From positions 1,674,001 through 1,738,000 of the forward strand of contig NZ_KQ758617.1 in NCBI RefSeq assembly GCF_001457035.1: DNA of 64,000 bases, in the 5' to 3' direction. The notes below the pieces were generated by a model. It made no database searches, was not told where the DNA came from, and saw only the letters and a list, made by a program, of their open reading frames with translations. This document shows, one piece after another, positions 8,970 through 17,322 of the stretch. The position numbers and the translations under genes were made by a program. Source of the DNA: Fictibacillus enclensis. Its GTDB lineage: Bacteria > Bacillota > Bacilli > Bacillales > Fictibacillaceae. Each line of letters opens with the position of its first letter. Position 1 is the stretch's first letter.

Positions 8970-9094
8970 GTAAGTACCCTTTCTTTTAAATCATTATAAT
9001 ACGGTACGTGAAATTATTTTAATGAATGACAATTTCATTTCTTTTATTTTACTCATTTCATCCGGCCAGCGCGAATTTATAACGGGCAAAATAA

Positions 9095-9122
9095 AAAAGA
9101 CGGTGGCAGTTTCCGTCTTTTA
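9095..9122 (-). terminator. Terminator overlapping the yppE stop
   Basis: AAAAGACGG and CCGTCTTTT form the stem, with a T-run in the minus direction. The stop codon of yppE lies in the upstream arm. Confidence 0.85.
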
Positions 9123-9479
9123 TGAAAGAAGCCGATCCAGCAATGTACTCAGGACATAATCAATGGATTTGATCATCTCGGTAAATCGTTTTTCCCGGGT
9201 GTCGAGCTGGAAAGCAAATACCGCAATAAAGTTCAGATTATCAAACGTATCATTTATCTGGGGCACATGGATATACTTTGGACGGTTGTTTTCCACCCAC
9301 TTAAGCGCAAGGGGTTTCCATTCCTCTGTTAACATCTGGATTTCGTCGGCAAACGGCTTAACCTCGCCATAGAAGTCGACTTCATACCCTTCTTTTTTTG
9401 TTTTAGTAAGATATTGGTCCATTGCTGCTTTGTTTTTACCCAGCAGCTGTTGAGTAAGTTGAATAAGACGTTGTTCCAT
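9120..9479 (-). CDS. yppE: YppE family protein (DUF1798)
   Basis: This small helical cytosolic protein of unknown function is a DUF1798 member. From the ATG at 9479 it has about 119 residues, close to my recollection of B. subtilis YppE (about 123). EEWKPLALKWVENNRPKYIH is the most recognisable stretch. AGGAG lies 14 nt upstream, rather far; a GTG at 9494 would abut it. The gene keeps the yppE position next to the yppC-recU block. Confidence 0.75.
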   Translation of the reverse strand: MEQRLIQLTQQLLGKNKAAMDQYLTKTKKEGYEVDFYGEVKPFADEIQMLTEEWKPLALKWVENNRPKYIHVPQINDTFDNLNFIAVFAFQLDTREKRFTEMIKSIDYVLSTLLDRLLS

Positions 9480-9556
9480 ACGTAATGATTTCACTCCTGA
9501 CCCCTCTATCCTATCAAAACAAAGGATAAAATGCACGAGCTTCCTTTAAAAGAAGG

Positions 9557-10075
9557 TTACAGCGTGAAAAGTCCCACCAGCCAATTGCGGCGCTGTTTTT
9601 TAAACCCTGAAGCATCTTCCTGTGCGCCATCCGGCATTTTTAAAAGTTTTACTTCAATATCTTCAATTTTTTCTTCTATTTTAACCAGCCGCTTCATCAT
9701 GTCATCCATTTCTGTTGCATGCTGCAAAACCTGGTATGACAACACATCGTCTGCTTTTTCCTCCAGCTTTTTTTCCAGCTTTTCGATCTGGGCCATCAAT
9801 TGATCGAACCGTTCATCAAACGCTCCTGCCGGCTTGGCGATAGGCTCAGGCGTTTTAATCTTTGCTGCTGCGATTTGAATATCTCCCATTAGCAAACCTG
9901 CGTCCAGCTGTTTTTTGATTTCCCGCAAATCTTCAATATCCTGCTCGGAAAACAGATAATGACCATGGTCGTTTTTCTGGCACGCAAGATTGAAATGCTT
10001 TACCCAGCGCTGAATGGTAGTTGGATTGACACCAAGTTCTTCCGAAACCGTTTTTGTTTTAAACACCATTTCCAT
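9557..10075 (-). CDS. racA: Chromosome-anchoring protein RacA
   Basis: RacA binds GC-rich repeats near the origin and ties the chromosome to the pole by DivIVA during sporulation. The 172 residues begin with a MerR-like helix-turn-helix (TKTVSEELGVNPTTIQRWVK), with the GHYLFSEQDIEDL wing. A Glu/Lys coiled coil follows (about residues 85-145), then a tail ending RRNWLVGLFTL, a likely membrane or partner contact. GGGAGGG precedes the ATG. In B. subtilis racA is elsewhere on the chromosome (ywkC), so its place here differs. Confidence 0.85.
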   Translation of the reverse strand: MEMVFKTKTVSEELGVNPTTIQRWVKHFNLACQKNDHGHYLFSEQDIEDLREIKKQLDAGLLMGDIQIAAAKIKTPEPIAKPAGAFDERFDQLMAQIEKLEKKLEEKADDVLSYQVLQHATEMDDMMKRLVKIEEKIEDIEVKLLKMPDGAQEDASGFKKQRRNWLVGLFTL

Positions 10076-10266
10076 TTCTAATTCCCTCCCCGTTATCTTA
10101 TAACAAAAGTATTCACTCCTCTTTAGCGTTTCCCTTCACAGGTGACAAAACTAGAACTGATTCGGCAAAGAAAGTGGTTTTATTCAAAAAAACCCGCCTT
10201 TCGACACTGTTATCCTGTATGAAACAGGACCTACTGCCTAACACTACGAGAAGGAGGTGAAGAAAC

Positions 10267-10389
10267 ATGGAACAGCACGAAAACAGCCTGGAGCAGGAGC
10301 AGGAAAAAATGACAAACGCCCCTGAACAGGAAAAAAAAGAAGGATACGGCGACAAAAAACTGGAAGGCCCCAACTACCCAGCTACATAA
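10267..10389 (+). CDS. Small spore-protein-like peptide (SspM-like)
   Basis: The 40-residue, very hydrophilic product (Glu/Gln-rich start, end GDKKLEGPNYPAT) resembles the end of minor small acid-soluble spore protein SspM (DKKLGGPNRPST, from memory). The ribosome site AAGGAGGTGA is near perfect, 6 nt before the ATG. In B. subtilis sspM lies in this very yppE-yppC interval, which supports the call. The N-terminal half does not match what I recall of SspM, so the family is not certain. Confidence 0.6.
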   Translation: MEQHENSLEQEQEKMTNAPEQEKKEGYGDKKLEGPNYPAT

Positions 10390-10392
10390 AGA

Positions 10393-10640
10393 GAAAAGCT
10401 GAAGGACCCGTTTAGAGACGAAAAGCATTGGAGGTCTTTGTCATAAAAGGTTTTTTCTTTTCTGACAAAGAGTGAAATGAGCGAGTCTCTGGGTCCTGAA
10501 GTTGGATCATGAAAAGCTGAAGGACCCGTTCAGAGACGAAAAGCATTGGAGGTCTTTGTCATAAAACTTTTTTTGTTTTCTGACAAAGAGTGAAATGAGC
10601 GAGTTTCTGGGTCCTGAAGCTGGATCATGAAAAGCTGAAC
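10393..10640 (+). repeat. Tandem 118-bp hairpin repeat, two copies plus the start of a third
   Basis: Copies run 10393-10510 and 10511-10628; 10629-10640 repeats the first bases again. The period is exactly 118 bp. Each unit is a large imperfect inverted repeat: GGACCC pairs with GGGTCC, AGAGAC with GTCTCT (GTTTCT in copy 2, a G-U wobble), and TCTTTGTCA with TGACAAAGA around a T-rich loop. No open frame with a ribosome site lies inside. A diverged relative of the first 45 bp occurs at 34060. Confidence 0.85.
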
Positions 10641-10645
10641 CTACA

Positions 10646-10677
10646 AAAAGTGCCCCGCTCATCCGGGACACTTTTTT
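10646..10677. terminator. Bidirectional terminator at the end of yppC
   Basis: AAAAGTG-CCCG and CGGG-CACTTTT form a stem with T-runs on both strands. It overlaps the yppC stop codon. Confidence 0.85.
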
Positions 10678-11662
10678 AACGTTCTTTTTTCCAACCATTT
10701 TTATCTTTAAATATCAATTCCTGCAGCAAGATACCGAGCTGCAGCTGCAATTCTTTGTGGTGATACCAGTTTGTTAAGTTAATGTTTCTCGGAATAGTGA
10801 GCTTATGGTAATACGCCTGCAGGTTTTTTGTTTTCCGGCTCCAGTCGGGCAGCGAAGGACGGCCATGCTGCACAAGTGGATATATAAGCCTGAGAAGTTC
10901 CGGTTCCCGCCTCTGGTTGGGATAAACGTATTGTTCATAGTCATGCCGGGATCCGGTGTGGGGTATGACCCGCGAAAATTCATCAAAAGCTTTGGCGTAC
11001 GGAGACTGAAACAATAGCCAGGCCAGCCTCCTTCCAAGCAAAATGCGGTTTTGCACCTTTCGGAAACCATGTACGGAAAAGCCGTAAATTTCTCCGTTCA
11101 GGGTGGGAAAAAGCACCGTGCTGAAATGAAGCCAATTCTGAAGCCTGTACGGCATAGACAAAAAAACACGCTTCCGGTATACCGGGTGCTCAATCACCGG
11201 TTTTTGGATCAAATGCTGTTCATTAATGATGAGGGAGGTCCAAAGCCGCTCTTCATCCCCTTTTTGCCAAAATGCAATCCATTCTTTTTGCATAAAGGCA
11301 GAAACATTAAACAATGGAAGAAGGGAGAAAAGAGGTTTTCCTGCCTCCTTGCTTTTTTCATAAAGAAGCAACTGGGGGTATGCATCGGAAAAAATGAGCC
11401 AATTCGCCCGTTCATAGGTTAGGAAAAGAAGGTTTCGATAGTGAGGCACAATGGAACGGCTGAACCATTCACCTTCAAGGTCACACATGTTATAACCCGC
11501 ATTTCTAGACACAAGCGAAGCGAGAAACGACCACTTGATTTCCGGATGGTTTCTAAAAAAACGCTCATATAATACGGTACGTGAAATATTATCTAGATTG
11601 CCGGCATCCGTTCTCTGCCGGATTTCCTCCACAATGGCATTTCCCCATGCTCTGCTGGTCAT
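10676..11662 (-). CDS. yppC: YppC family protein (DUF2515)
   Basis: The 328-residue cytosolic protein has unknown function. It is rich in Trp, Arg and His, with RTVLYERFFRNHPEIKWSFL near the start and SRNAGYNMCDLEGEWF after it, as in the DUF2515 family. It holds the yppC position next to recU, divergent from the glutaredoxin-recU-ponA side. GGGAGGG lies 6 nt before the ATG. Confidence 0.8.
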   Translation of the reverse strand: MTSRAWGNAIVEEIRQRTDAGNLDNISRTVLYERFFRNHPEIKWSFLASLVSRNAGYNMCDLEGEWFSRSIVPHYRNLLFLTYERANWLIFSDAYPQLLLYEKSKEAGKPLFSLLPLFNVSAFMQKEWIAFWQKGDEERLWTSLIINEQHLIQKPVIEHPVYRKRVFLSMPYRLQNWLHFSTVLFPTLNGEIYGFSVHGFRKVQNRILLGRRLAWLLFQSPYAKAFDEFSRVIPHTGSRHDYEQYVYPNQRREPELLRLIYPLVQHGRPSLPDWSRKTKNLQAYYHKLTIPRNINLTNWYHHKELQLQLGILLQELIFKDKNGWKKER

Positions 11663-11771
11663 ACAAGCCCTCCCTTCATTTCTTTTAGCCTTTGCAACTG
11701 TTGGTAAAATATTTGTAAGACAGATAGAAAAACGCTAAAATGAAAGGATAAGAATCTGTCTGGAGGATCTC

Positions 11772-12020
11772 ATGAAGCAAAAAGTAATCATTTACACGCA
11801 GGAAACCTGTTCCCCATGCTTTGCTGAAAAGGAATGGCTGACTTCAAAACAAATCCCATTCGAGGAACGCGATATCCGCAAAAACCCTCAATACATGAAT
11901 GAAGTGATTGACCTTGGAGCCAGTGCCACTCCTGTGACCGTCATCATGGACGGAGAGTCCAAAAACATTGTGCTTGGATTCAAACAAGACGAACTGGAAT
12001 CCCTTCTTCAACTGGGATAA
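11772..12020 (+). CDS. Glutaredoxin family protein
   Basis: The 82-residue thioredoxin-fold protein has the redox motif CSPC at residues 13-16 and the cis-proline loop ATPVTVIMDG. It should act as a small thiol-disulfide carrier in the cytosol. It resembles NrdH/YtnI-type proteins; with bacillithiol genes bshA and bshB1 also in the window, a bacilliredoxin-like role is conceivable but unproven. GGAGG precedes the ATG. It is transcribed towards recU, with a terminator between. Confidence 0.8.
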   Translation: MKQKVIIYTQETCSPCFAEKEWLTSKQIPFEERDIRKNPQYMNEVIDLGASATPVTVIMDGESKNIVLGFKQDELESLLQLG

Positions 12021-12035
12021 GAAAGTGAACAAAGG

Positions 12036-12076
12036 GAAAAAGACTATGCCGGCCATCATGCTGACATAGTTTTTAT
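12036..12076 (+). terminator. Terminator of the glutaredoxin gene
   Basis: AAAAA-GACTATG pairs with CATAGTTTTT across a GC-rich loop, followed by more T. Confidence 0.8.
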
Positions 12077-12104
12077 TTGCCATTCTTTAAAAGGATGTGA
12101 AAAC

Positions 12105-12731
12105 ATGGCACCGATTCAATATCCTAATGGAAAAAAACCGTCTTCTGCCCTGTCTTCCCCTGCTTCGAAGAATAAAGTTTCTTACGGAAACCGGGGAATG
12201 ACGCTGGAGGAAGATCTGAACAAAAGCAATGAATTCTATCTGGAACGGGGGATTGCCGTCATTCATAAAAAACCGACACCGGTTCAAATTGTTAATGTTG
12301 AATATCCGAAGCGGTCTGCCGCTGTGATTAAGGAAGCCTACTTTAAGCTTGCTTCTACCACCGATTATAATGGTATATACCAGGGAAAGTACATTGACTT
12401 TGAAGCGAAGGAAACAAAAAACAAAACTTCTTTTCCGCTTCGCAATTTTCATGAACACCAGATTCGGCATATGGAAGCAATCATTGCTCATGGGGGAATA
12501 GCCTTCATCATCCTGCGTTTTTCAACATTAAATGAAATCTACCTTCTCGACGCCGGCCACCTGATCCCCTATTGGAATGATCAAACGAACGGAAGAAAGT
12601 CGATACCCAAAAAAGAGATCGAGTCGCTTGGACACCCCATCTCACCGGGTTTTTTGCCGAGAATTGACTATTTGAAAATCATTGATAAAATGTACTTTCA
12701 TAACGAAGATGAAGGCAAGGTTCATAAATAA
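12105..12731 (+). CDS. recU: Holliday junction resolvase RecU
   Basis: RecU cleaves Holliday junctions and modulates RecA in recombination and chromosome segregation. The 208 residues carry the nuclease core: [37 protein letters not shown] (the Asp and E-x-K metal ligands) and [10 protein letters not shown]. It has the usual basic N-terminus. It lies 58 bp before ponA, the classic recU-ponA pair of Firmicutes. Confidence 0.95.
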   Translation: MAPIQYPNGKKPSSALSSPASKNKVSYGNRGMTLEEDLNKSNEFYLERGIAVIHKKPTPVQIVNVEYPKRSAAVIKEAYFKLASTTDYNGIYQGKYIDFEAKETKNKTSFPLRNFHEHQIRHMEAIIAHGGIAFIILRFSTLNEIYLLDAGHLIPYWNDQTNGRKSIPKKEIESLGHPISPGFLPRIDYLKIIDKMYFHNEDEGKVHK

Positions 12732-12789
12732 CGGCTTATTGACGAATAATCATAATGTACATTGCAGTTATTGAAAGGTTGATACAACT

Positions 12790-15486
12790 ATGGCGAATGA
12801 ATACCGCAGCAGGCAAGAACGAAGGCAGGCAGCCGAAAACGGCAAACAACCTGTCCCAAAAAGGAAAAAGAAGTTTCCTTTTTTTAAAGCGATTCTAGCT
12901 TTTATCGTTATCATGTTCATAATAGGAACGATTTCGGTCGGCGTCATTATGGCGAAAGCACCGAAGCTCGATCCTGACAAATTAAAAACGCCTTTATCTT
13001 CCCAGATCTATGATAAAGACGGAAAAATGGTCACCTCGCTCTTTTCCGAGCAAAATCGGGTAAAAGCTGGAATAAAGGATATCCCGCCAAACGTCCGGGA
13101 TGCGTTTGTGGCAGTAGAGGATGTTCGTTTCTATAAACATCACGGTGTTGACGTGCGGCGTATTTTCGGTGCCGCCCTTGCCAATGTAACCGGCGGTTTC
13201 GGTTCACAGGGTGGAAGCACCATTACGCAGCAGGTGGTGAAAAACACCATTTTAACGAACCAAAAATCTCTGACCCGTAAAATCCAAGAAGCCTATCTGG
13301 CGATCAAGCTCGAGAAGAAATACTCGAAAGAACAAATTCTTGAAATGTATCTTAATAAGATTTATTTCGGGCATAACGTGTACGGCATCGGAACAGCAGC
13401 CAAAACCTATTTCGATGTGGACCGGCTCGATCAGCTGACGCTTCCGCAAACCGCATTGCTTGCCGGGCTTCCAAAAGCACCAAGCAACTATGATCCATTA
13501 GTTCACCCCGAAGCTGCAGAAAAACGAAGAAACGTCGTTCTGGGTCAAATGGAAAAGTACGGTTATATTACGAAGGCGGAAGCAGACAAAGCAAAAGCCA
13601 CACCGGTTACGAAAGGCCTGCACAAAGGAAGCCTTCAGGAAACGCGAATCCATGAAGCTTATCTTCAACAGGTAATCAAAGACATTCAGAAGATGGATGG
13701 CATGAAAAATGTCGATGTGTTCGCCGATGGTCTGAAAATTTACACCAACATGGATACGAAAGCACAAGAAGCCACCGAAGATGTTCTGCAAAACGCTTCG
13801 TTCCTTAAAAACGAAAACAAAAAACTGCAATCAGGCATCGCGATCGTCGACACAAAAACAGGCAGCATCCGCGCCATTGGAAGCGGCCGTGAGGAAAACC
13901 TTATGAGTGCCTATTATGCTTCCGGAAATCAGCGTCAGCCAGGTTCCACCATTAAGCCAATTTTGGACTATGGTCCTGCCATTGATCATTTTAAATGGAA
14001 TACCGGCCACATTTTGAAGGATTCACCTATTACAATTAATGGTTCGACCATCCATAATTTTAACGATGAGGAGTTCGGCGAGGTTTCCATGCGCCAGGCG
14101 CTTGAAAAATCAGAAAATACGCCGGCCGTCCGCACATTTATGGAAGTGGGCGAAGATAAAGCCGTTGATTTTGCCAACAAGCTTGGCATCAATATTGATT
14201 CAGCTCCTCCCGCCTACGCCATCGGAGGATTCCAAAAAGGGATCACACCGCTAAATCTTGCGGGTGCCTACGCAGCCTTTGGTAACGAAGGGGTCTACAA
14301 TGCACCAACAACGATCCGAAAAATTGAATTTCCAAATGGCGACGTTGTTAAACCGGATACTAAACCGGTCAAGGCGATGAATGACTTTACCGCTTATATG
14401 ATCACCGACATGCTCAAGGGTGTCATGAAAAGCGGAGGAACAGGGGCAATGGCGAATGTTCCCGGCTTAAATCTTGCCGGAAAAACAGGAACCACCAACC
14501 TGCCGAAGGAGTTCAGGGACGCCAACGGAATCCCGAAAAGTGCAACAAATGACGCCTGGATGGCGGGTTATACTCCTTCCTACTCCGCAGCCGTGTGGAC
14601 AGGTTATAACAGCAAAAAGGACAATGAAGGGGTTCATTATCTGGATACAAATCAGCGGAACTATTCCAAGCTCATCTTTAAAGAGGTCATGAGCAGGCTT
14701 AACCATGACGGTTCAGATTTCAAAAAACCGAATTCAGTTGTCGATGTCACGCTTGAAAAAGGCACCAATAAAAAGGCAGGCGAATTTACACCTGAGAACG
14801 AGAAAGCGCATGAATTGTTCGTACGCGGTACAGAGCCAAATCAAGTATCAGATAAATACGACCAACCCGCTTCTATTGAAGGCCTTAAAGCCGAGTACAA
14901 TAAAAAGAAAAATGCCATTGATGTAAAATGGAACTATAAAGGCAATGATAAGACCATTTATAAAGTAGCCGCCAGTGTGGATGGCACACAGGCAGCCGAA
15001 CAAACGATCAAGGACCTGTCCTTTACCGTTCCTAATGCAGAAGCAGGAAAAACCTACAGCTTCCAAGTGACCGCCATCAACAGTGAAACGAATAAGGAAA
15101 GCCCGCCTGCGCAAACGTCGGTCACGGTTCCTGGCGAACAGCCTCCTGCCCAAAGTACTCCGCCTGATCAAAATAATCCTGGCGATCAAAACCAGGGTGG
15201 CAAAAAACAGCAGGGCGGCAAAAAAGAGCAGGGCGGCAATCAAAATCAGGAGCAAGGTGATCAGAACAAAAACCAAGGCAGCGAAAGTAATCAGCCTGAT
15301 CAAGGCGGAAACCAGCAAGGCGGTACCGGGCAGCCAAACACGGCAGAGCCGCAAAATCCACAAGGCCCTGAAGGAAACCAAAACGGCCAGGGAAATGGCC
15401 AAGGAAATGGGAATAACCAAGATCAACGGCAGCAGCAGCGACAGAACGATCAGCAATTCCCTGCCCTTCCGGATCTTAACCAATAG
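12790..15486 (+). CDS. ponA: Class A penicillin-binding protein 1A/1B
   Basis: This bifunctional enzyme polymerises and cross-links peptidoglycan at the outer membrane face. The 898 residues hold a basic cytoplasmic start, a membrane anchor at about 31-54, the GT51 transglycosylase with catalytic-type Glu in VAVEDVRFYKHHGVD (about 110), and the transpeptidase with STIKP (about 385), SEN (near 440) and KTGTTN (about 565). A fibronectin type III-like domain follows (about 694-780), then a roughly 115-residue tail made almost only of Gly, Gln, Asn, Lys, Pro and Glu. GAAAGGTTG precedes the ATG. Confidence 0.95.
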   Translation: MANEYRSRQERRQAAENGKQPVPKRKKKFPFFKAILAFIVIMFIIGTISVGVIMAKAPKLDPDKLKTPLSSQIYDKDGKMVTSLFSEQNRVKAGIKDIPPNVRDAFVAVEDVRFYKHHGVDVRRIFGAALANVTGGFGSQGGSTITQQVVKNTILTNQKSLTRKIQEAYLAIKLEKKYSKEQILEMYLNKIYFGHNVYGIGTAAKTYFDVDRLDQLTLPQTALLAGLPKAPSNYDPLVHPEAAEKRRNVVLGQMEKYGYITKAEADKAKATPVTKGLHKGSLQETRIHEAYLQQVIKDIQKMDGMKNVDVFADGLKIYTNMDTKAQEATEDVLQNASFLKNENKKLQSGIAIVDTKTGSIRAIGSGREENLMSAYYASGNQRQPGSTIKPILDYGPAIDHFKWNTGHILKDSPITINGSTIHNFNDEEFGEVSMRQALEKSENTPAVRTFMEVGEDKAVDFANKLGINIDSAPPAYAIGGFQKGITPLNLAGAYAAFGNEGVYNAPTTIRKIEFPNGDVVKPDTKPVKAMNDFTAYMITDMLKGVMKSGGTGAMANVPGLNLAGKTGTTNLPKEFRDANGIPKSATNDAWMAGYTPSYSAAVWTGYNSKKDNEGVHYLDTNQRNYSKLIFKEVMSRLNHDGSDFKKPNSVVDVTLEKGTNKKAGEFTPENEKAHELFVRGTEPNQVSDKYDQPASIEGLKAEYNKKKNAIDVKWNYKGNDKTIYKVAASVDGTQAAEQTIKDLSFTVPNAEAGKTYSFQVTAINSETNKESPPAQTSVTVPGEQPPAQSTPPDQNNPGDQNQGGKKQQGGKKEQGGNQNQEQGDQNKNQGSESNQPDQGGNQQGGTGQPNTAEPQNPQGPEGNQNGQGNGQGNGNNQDQRQQQRQNDQQFPALPDLNQ

Positions 15487-15488
15487 AA

Positions 15489-15533
15489 TAAAAAAGAACG
15501 CCGACCCGAGCAGCCAGGGCGGCGTTCTTTTTT
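15489..15533. terminator. Bidirectional terminator between ponA and the LysM-GH18 gene
   Basis: AAAAAAGAACGCCG and CGGCGTTCTTTTTT pair around a GC-rich loop. It serves both convergent genes and overlaps the stop of the second. Confidence 0.9.
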
Positions 15534-16803
15534 ATGATTGAAAGCGGATGTTGTACCGGTCCTCCAGGTAATTCCACAAACCCGGATAATCAAACGCGAG
15601 GTTCCAAAAGCTGGCGCCTCCCAGCTTATACTCATCAATCAGATCAAATTTGGCTTTCATGCTGCGGTAATCCTCGAACCAGACTTTATGCTCTTTCTTT
15701 TCTTTATCATAATATACAAAATACGGAGCATGGTCCTTGCTGTCATATTGGATCGCCGCTTTTCGCTTGGCCGCGAGCTGTACAGCCTGAACCGGGCTGA
15801 GCGCCTTGGCCTGCGGCCCTCCCTGAACAAAGGGAAGCTTCCAGTCATAGCCGTAAAGGTTGATCCCCATGAGGATTTTGCTTCTCGGAATCACTGTTAC
15901 CGCATAGTCAATCACTTTTTTCACTTCTGTGAGCGGGCTTACCGGCAATGGAGGACCACCGCTGTATCCCCATTCATATGTCATGAGAATTACATAATCC
16001 ACGGTTTGTCCATGTGCCTTGTAATCATGGCCTTCATACCAAATGCCTTTTTGTTTTTCTTTGGTCTTGGGAGCAAGAGCTGTAGTGGATATATACCCGT
16101 CTTTATGCATACGTTCGGTCATGGCGCGCAGGAACCGGTTATACCGCTCTCTGTTCTCTCCCCCGATATATTCAAAATCCACGTTAACGCCCACATACCC
16201 TTTTTCTTTCATGACTTTCGCTGTATTCTCGATCACCTTATTGCTGATGACCTGGTTTTTTAAAATAGTGGTAGCCAGTTCCCTGCTGAACGCTCCATCT
16301 TTTATGGTTGTCAATGAAAGAAGCGGACGGACATTTTTTGTTTTGATATCCTGTAAAAACGAGCCATCATCCAAGGGTTTCAGATCACCATTTTCTTTCA
16401 CTTCATAGCTGAACAAAGAGATATAGCTCAATGCCTTGGCCGCATGATTAAAATTTTCCTGGGACTTATCCGAAGGTTCGGCGAAAGCGTTCGTTGTAAT
16501 CGTGCGTTTGCGTTTCTGAGGCACAGTGAGTGCGAGCCCTTCCTTCAGCTGGCCTTCCGATACTTCAGGATTTGCCTGCTGAAGTTCAGTTTTCGTAACG
16601 CCTAGCTTTGCGGCAATCTTGTCGAACGTGTCTCCTTTTTTCACTTTATATTCAAAAGGCGCAGGAATAAGCAGCGTTTGTCCGACTGCCAGCACATCTT
16701 GCTGGCCAAGGGCATTCACTGAAGCAATTTTTTGCCAAGGTAAATTATAAAATTGTGACAGCTTATACAGCGAATCCCCTTTCTTGACGATATGGATTTG
16801 CAT
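15532..16803 (-). CDS. yaaH: Spore cortex-lytic N-acetylglucosaminidase, LysM-GH18 (YaaH/SleL type)
   Basis: The 423-residue protein has two N-terminal LysM modules (IHIVKKGDSLYKLSQFY and YKVKKGDTFDKIAAKLG, residues 1-95) and a GH18 barrel with the catalytic-type signature GVNVDFEYIG near residue 200. SleL/YaaH cleaves cortex muramic-delta-lactam peptidoglycan fragments during germination. No signal peptide is present, as usual for YaaH, which is packaged in the spore. AGGGGGAG precedes the ATG. It sits inside the ponA-ypoC interval, where B. subtilis has no such gene. Confidence 0.88.
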   Translation of the reverse strand: MQIHIVKKGDSLYKLSQFYNLPWQKIASVNALGQQDVLAVGQTLLIPAPFEYKVKKGDTFDKIAAKLGVTKTELQQANPEVSEGQLKEGLALTVPQKRKRTITTNAFAEPSDKSQENFNHAAKALSYISLFSYEVKENGDLKPLDDGSFLQDIKTKNVRPLLSLTTIKDGAFSRELATTILKNQVISNKVIENTAKVMKEKGYVGVNVDFEYIGGENRERYNRFLRAMTERMHKDGYISTTALAPKTKEKQKGIWYEGHDYKAHGQTVDYVILMTYEWGYSGGPPLPVSPLTEVKKVIDYAVTVIPRSKILMGINLYGYDWKLPFVQGGPQAKALSPVQAVQLAAKRKAAIQYDSKDHAPYFVYYDKEKKEHKVWFEDYRSMKAKFDLIDEYKLGGASFWNLAFDYPGLWNYLEDRYNIRFQS

Positions 16804-16857
16804 AACTCCCCCTCCTAGACGTTCTCATGACACATTCTATGTGATAAGAATCTGTCC

Positions 16858-17322
16858 CTATTCCTTGTGGGGGAAACGGGAATGGGTAGCAACCTTTTTT
16901 TCCAGTTCCAAAAACAGCTCATTCAGCTGAATCCACGCTGTAAAATGGGCGGGCCGGTTAATAATCATCTCCAGCCGCTCCACGATATTGACAGGCTTTA
17001 CCGGGAGGGAGGGCACTGTGTCGTGCCATTGAACCAAATCGTCCACCCTTCTTTTGTTGGACCAATACAGCGCCTGTATGAAACAGCTCAGCTGGCGGAT
17101 CATGGGGCCTCTTGCTTCCTGGGGCTTCCGCTCTGAAAATAACTGTCTGATCCTCTCACCCTCTGTTTTCCACTGATCAAACTTATTCTGCAGCTGCTCA
17201 GGGGACAACGGCCATTGATGCGGAAAGCTAAGGGCCTCTATGTCTTCCCTAAACGGGACTTTTGCCCGGTTATTGTCCTTTCCAAAAAAAAGCGGATGGT
17301 TCATGGAATCAGGAATTTTCAT
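16858..17322 (-). CDS. ypoC: YpoC family protein
   Basis: The 154-residue protein is of unknown function, soluble, rich in Trp and Arg, with RPAHFTAWIQLNELFLELEKK near the end. It overlaps the end of nth by 14 bp and keeps the dnaD-nth-ypoC order of bacilli. The ATG at 17322 is the likely start; an ATG at 17304 is an alternative. A role in DNA repair or replication is suggested only by the operon. Confidence 0.78.
   Translation of the reverse strand: MKIPDSMNHPLFFGKDNNRAKVPFREDIEALSFPHQWPLSPEQLQNKFDQWKTEGERIRQLFSERKPQEARGPMIRQLSCFIQALYWSNKRRVDDLVQWHDTVPSLPVKPVNIVERLEMIINRPAHFTAWIQLNELFLELEKKVATHSRFPHKE

Noticed and set aside
10113-10428. Minus-strand frames of 65-86 codons over the sspM-like gene
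   Set aside because: They lack SD sequences and translate into Phe/Ser/Cys-rich shadows of the Glu/Lys-rich plus-strand gene.
14848-15483. 211-codon minus-strand frame opposite the ponA tail
   Set aside because: It is created by the biased codons of the Gly/Gln/Asn tail; the Leu/Ile/Ala-rich translation has no family resemblance.
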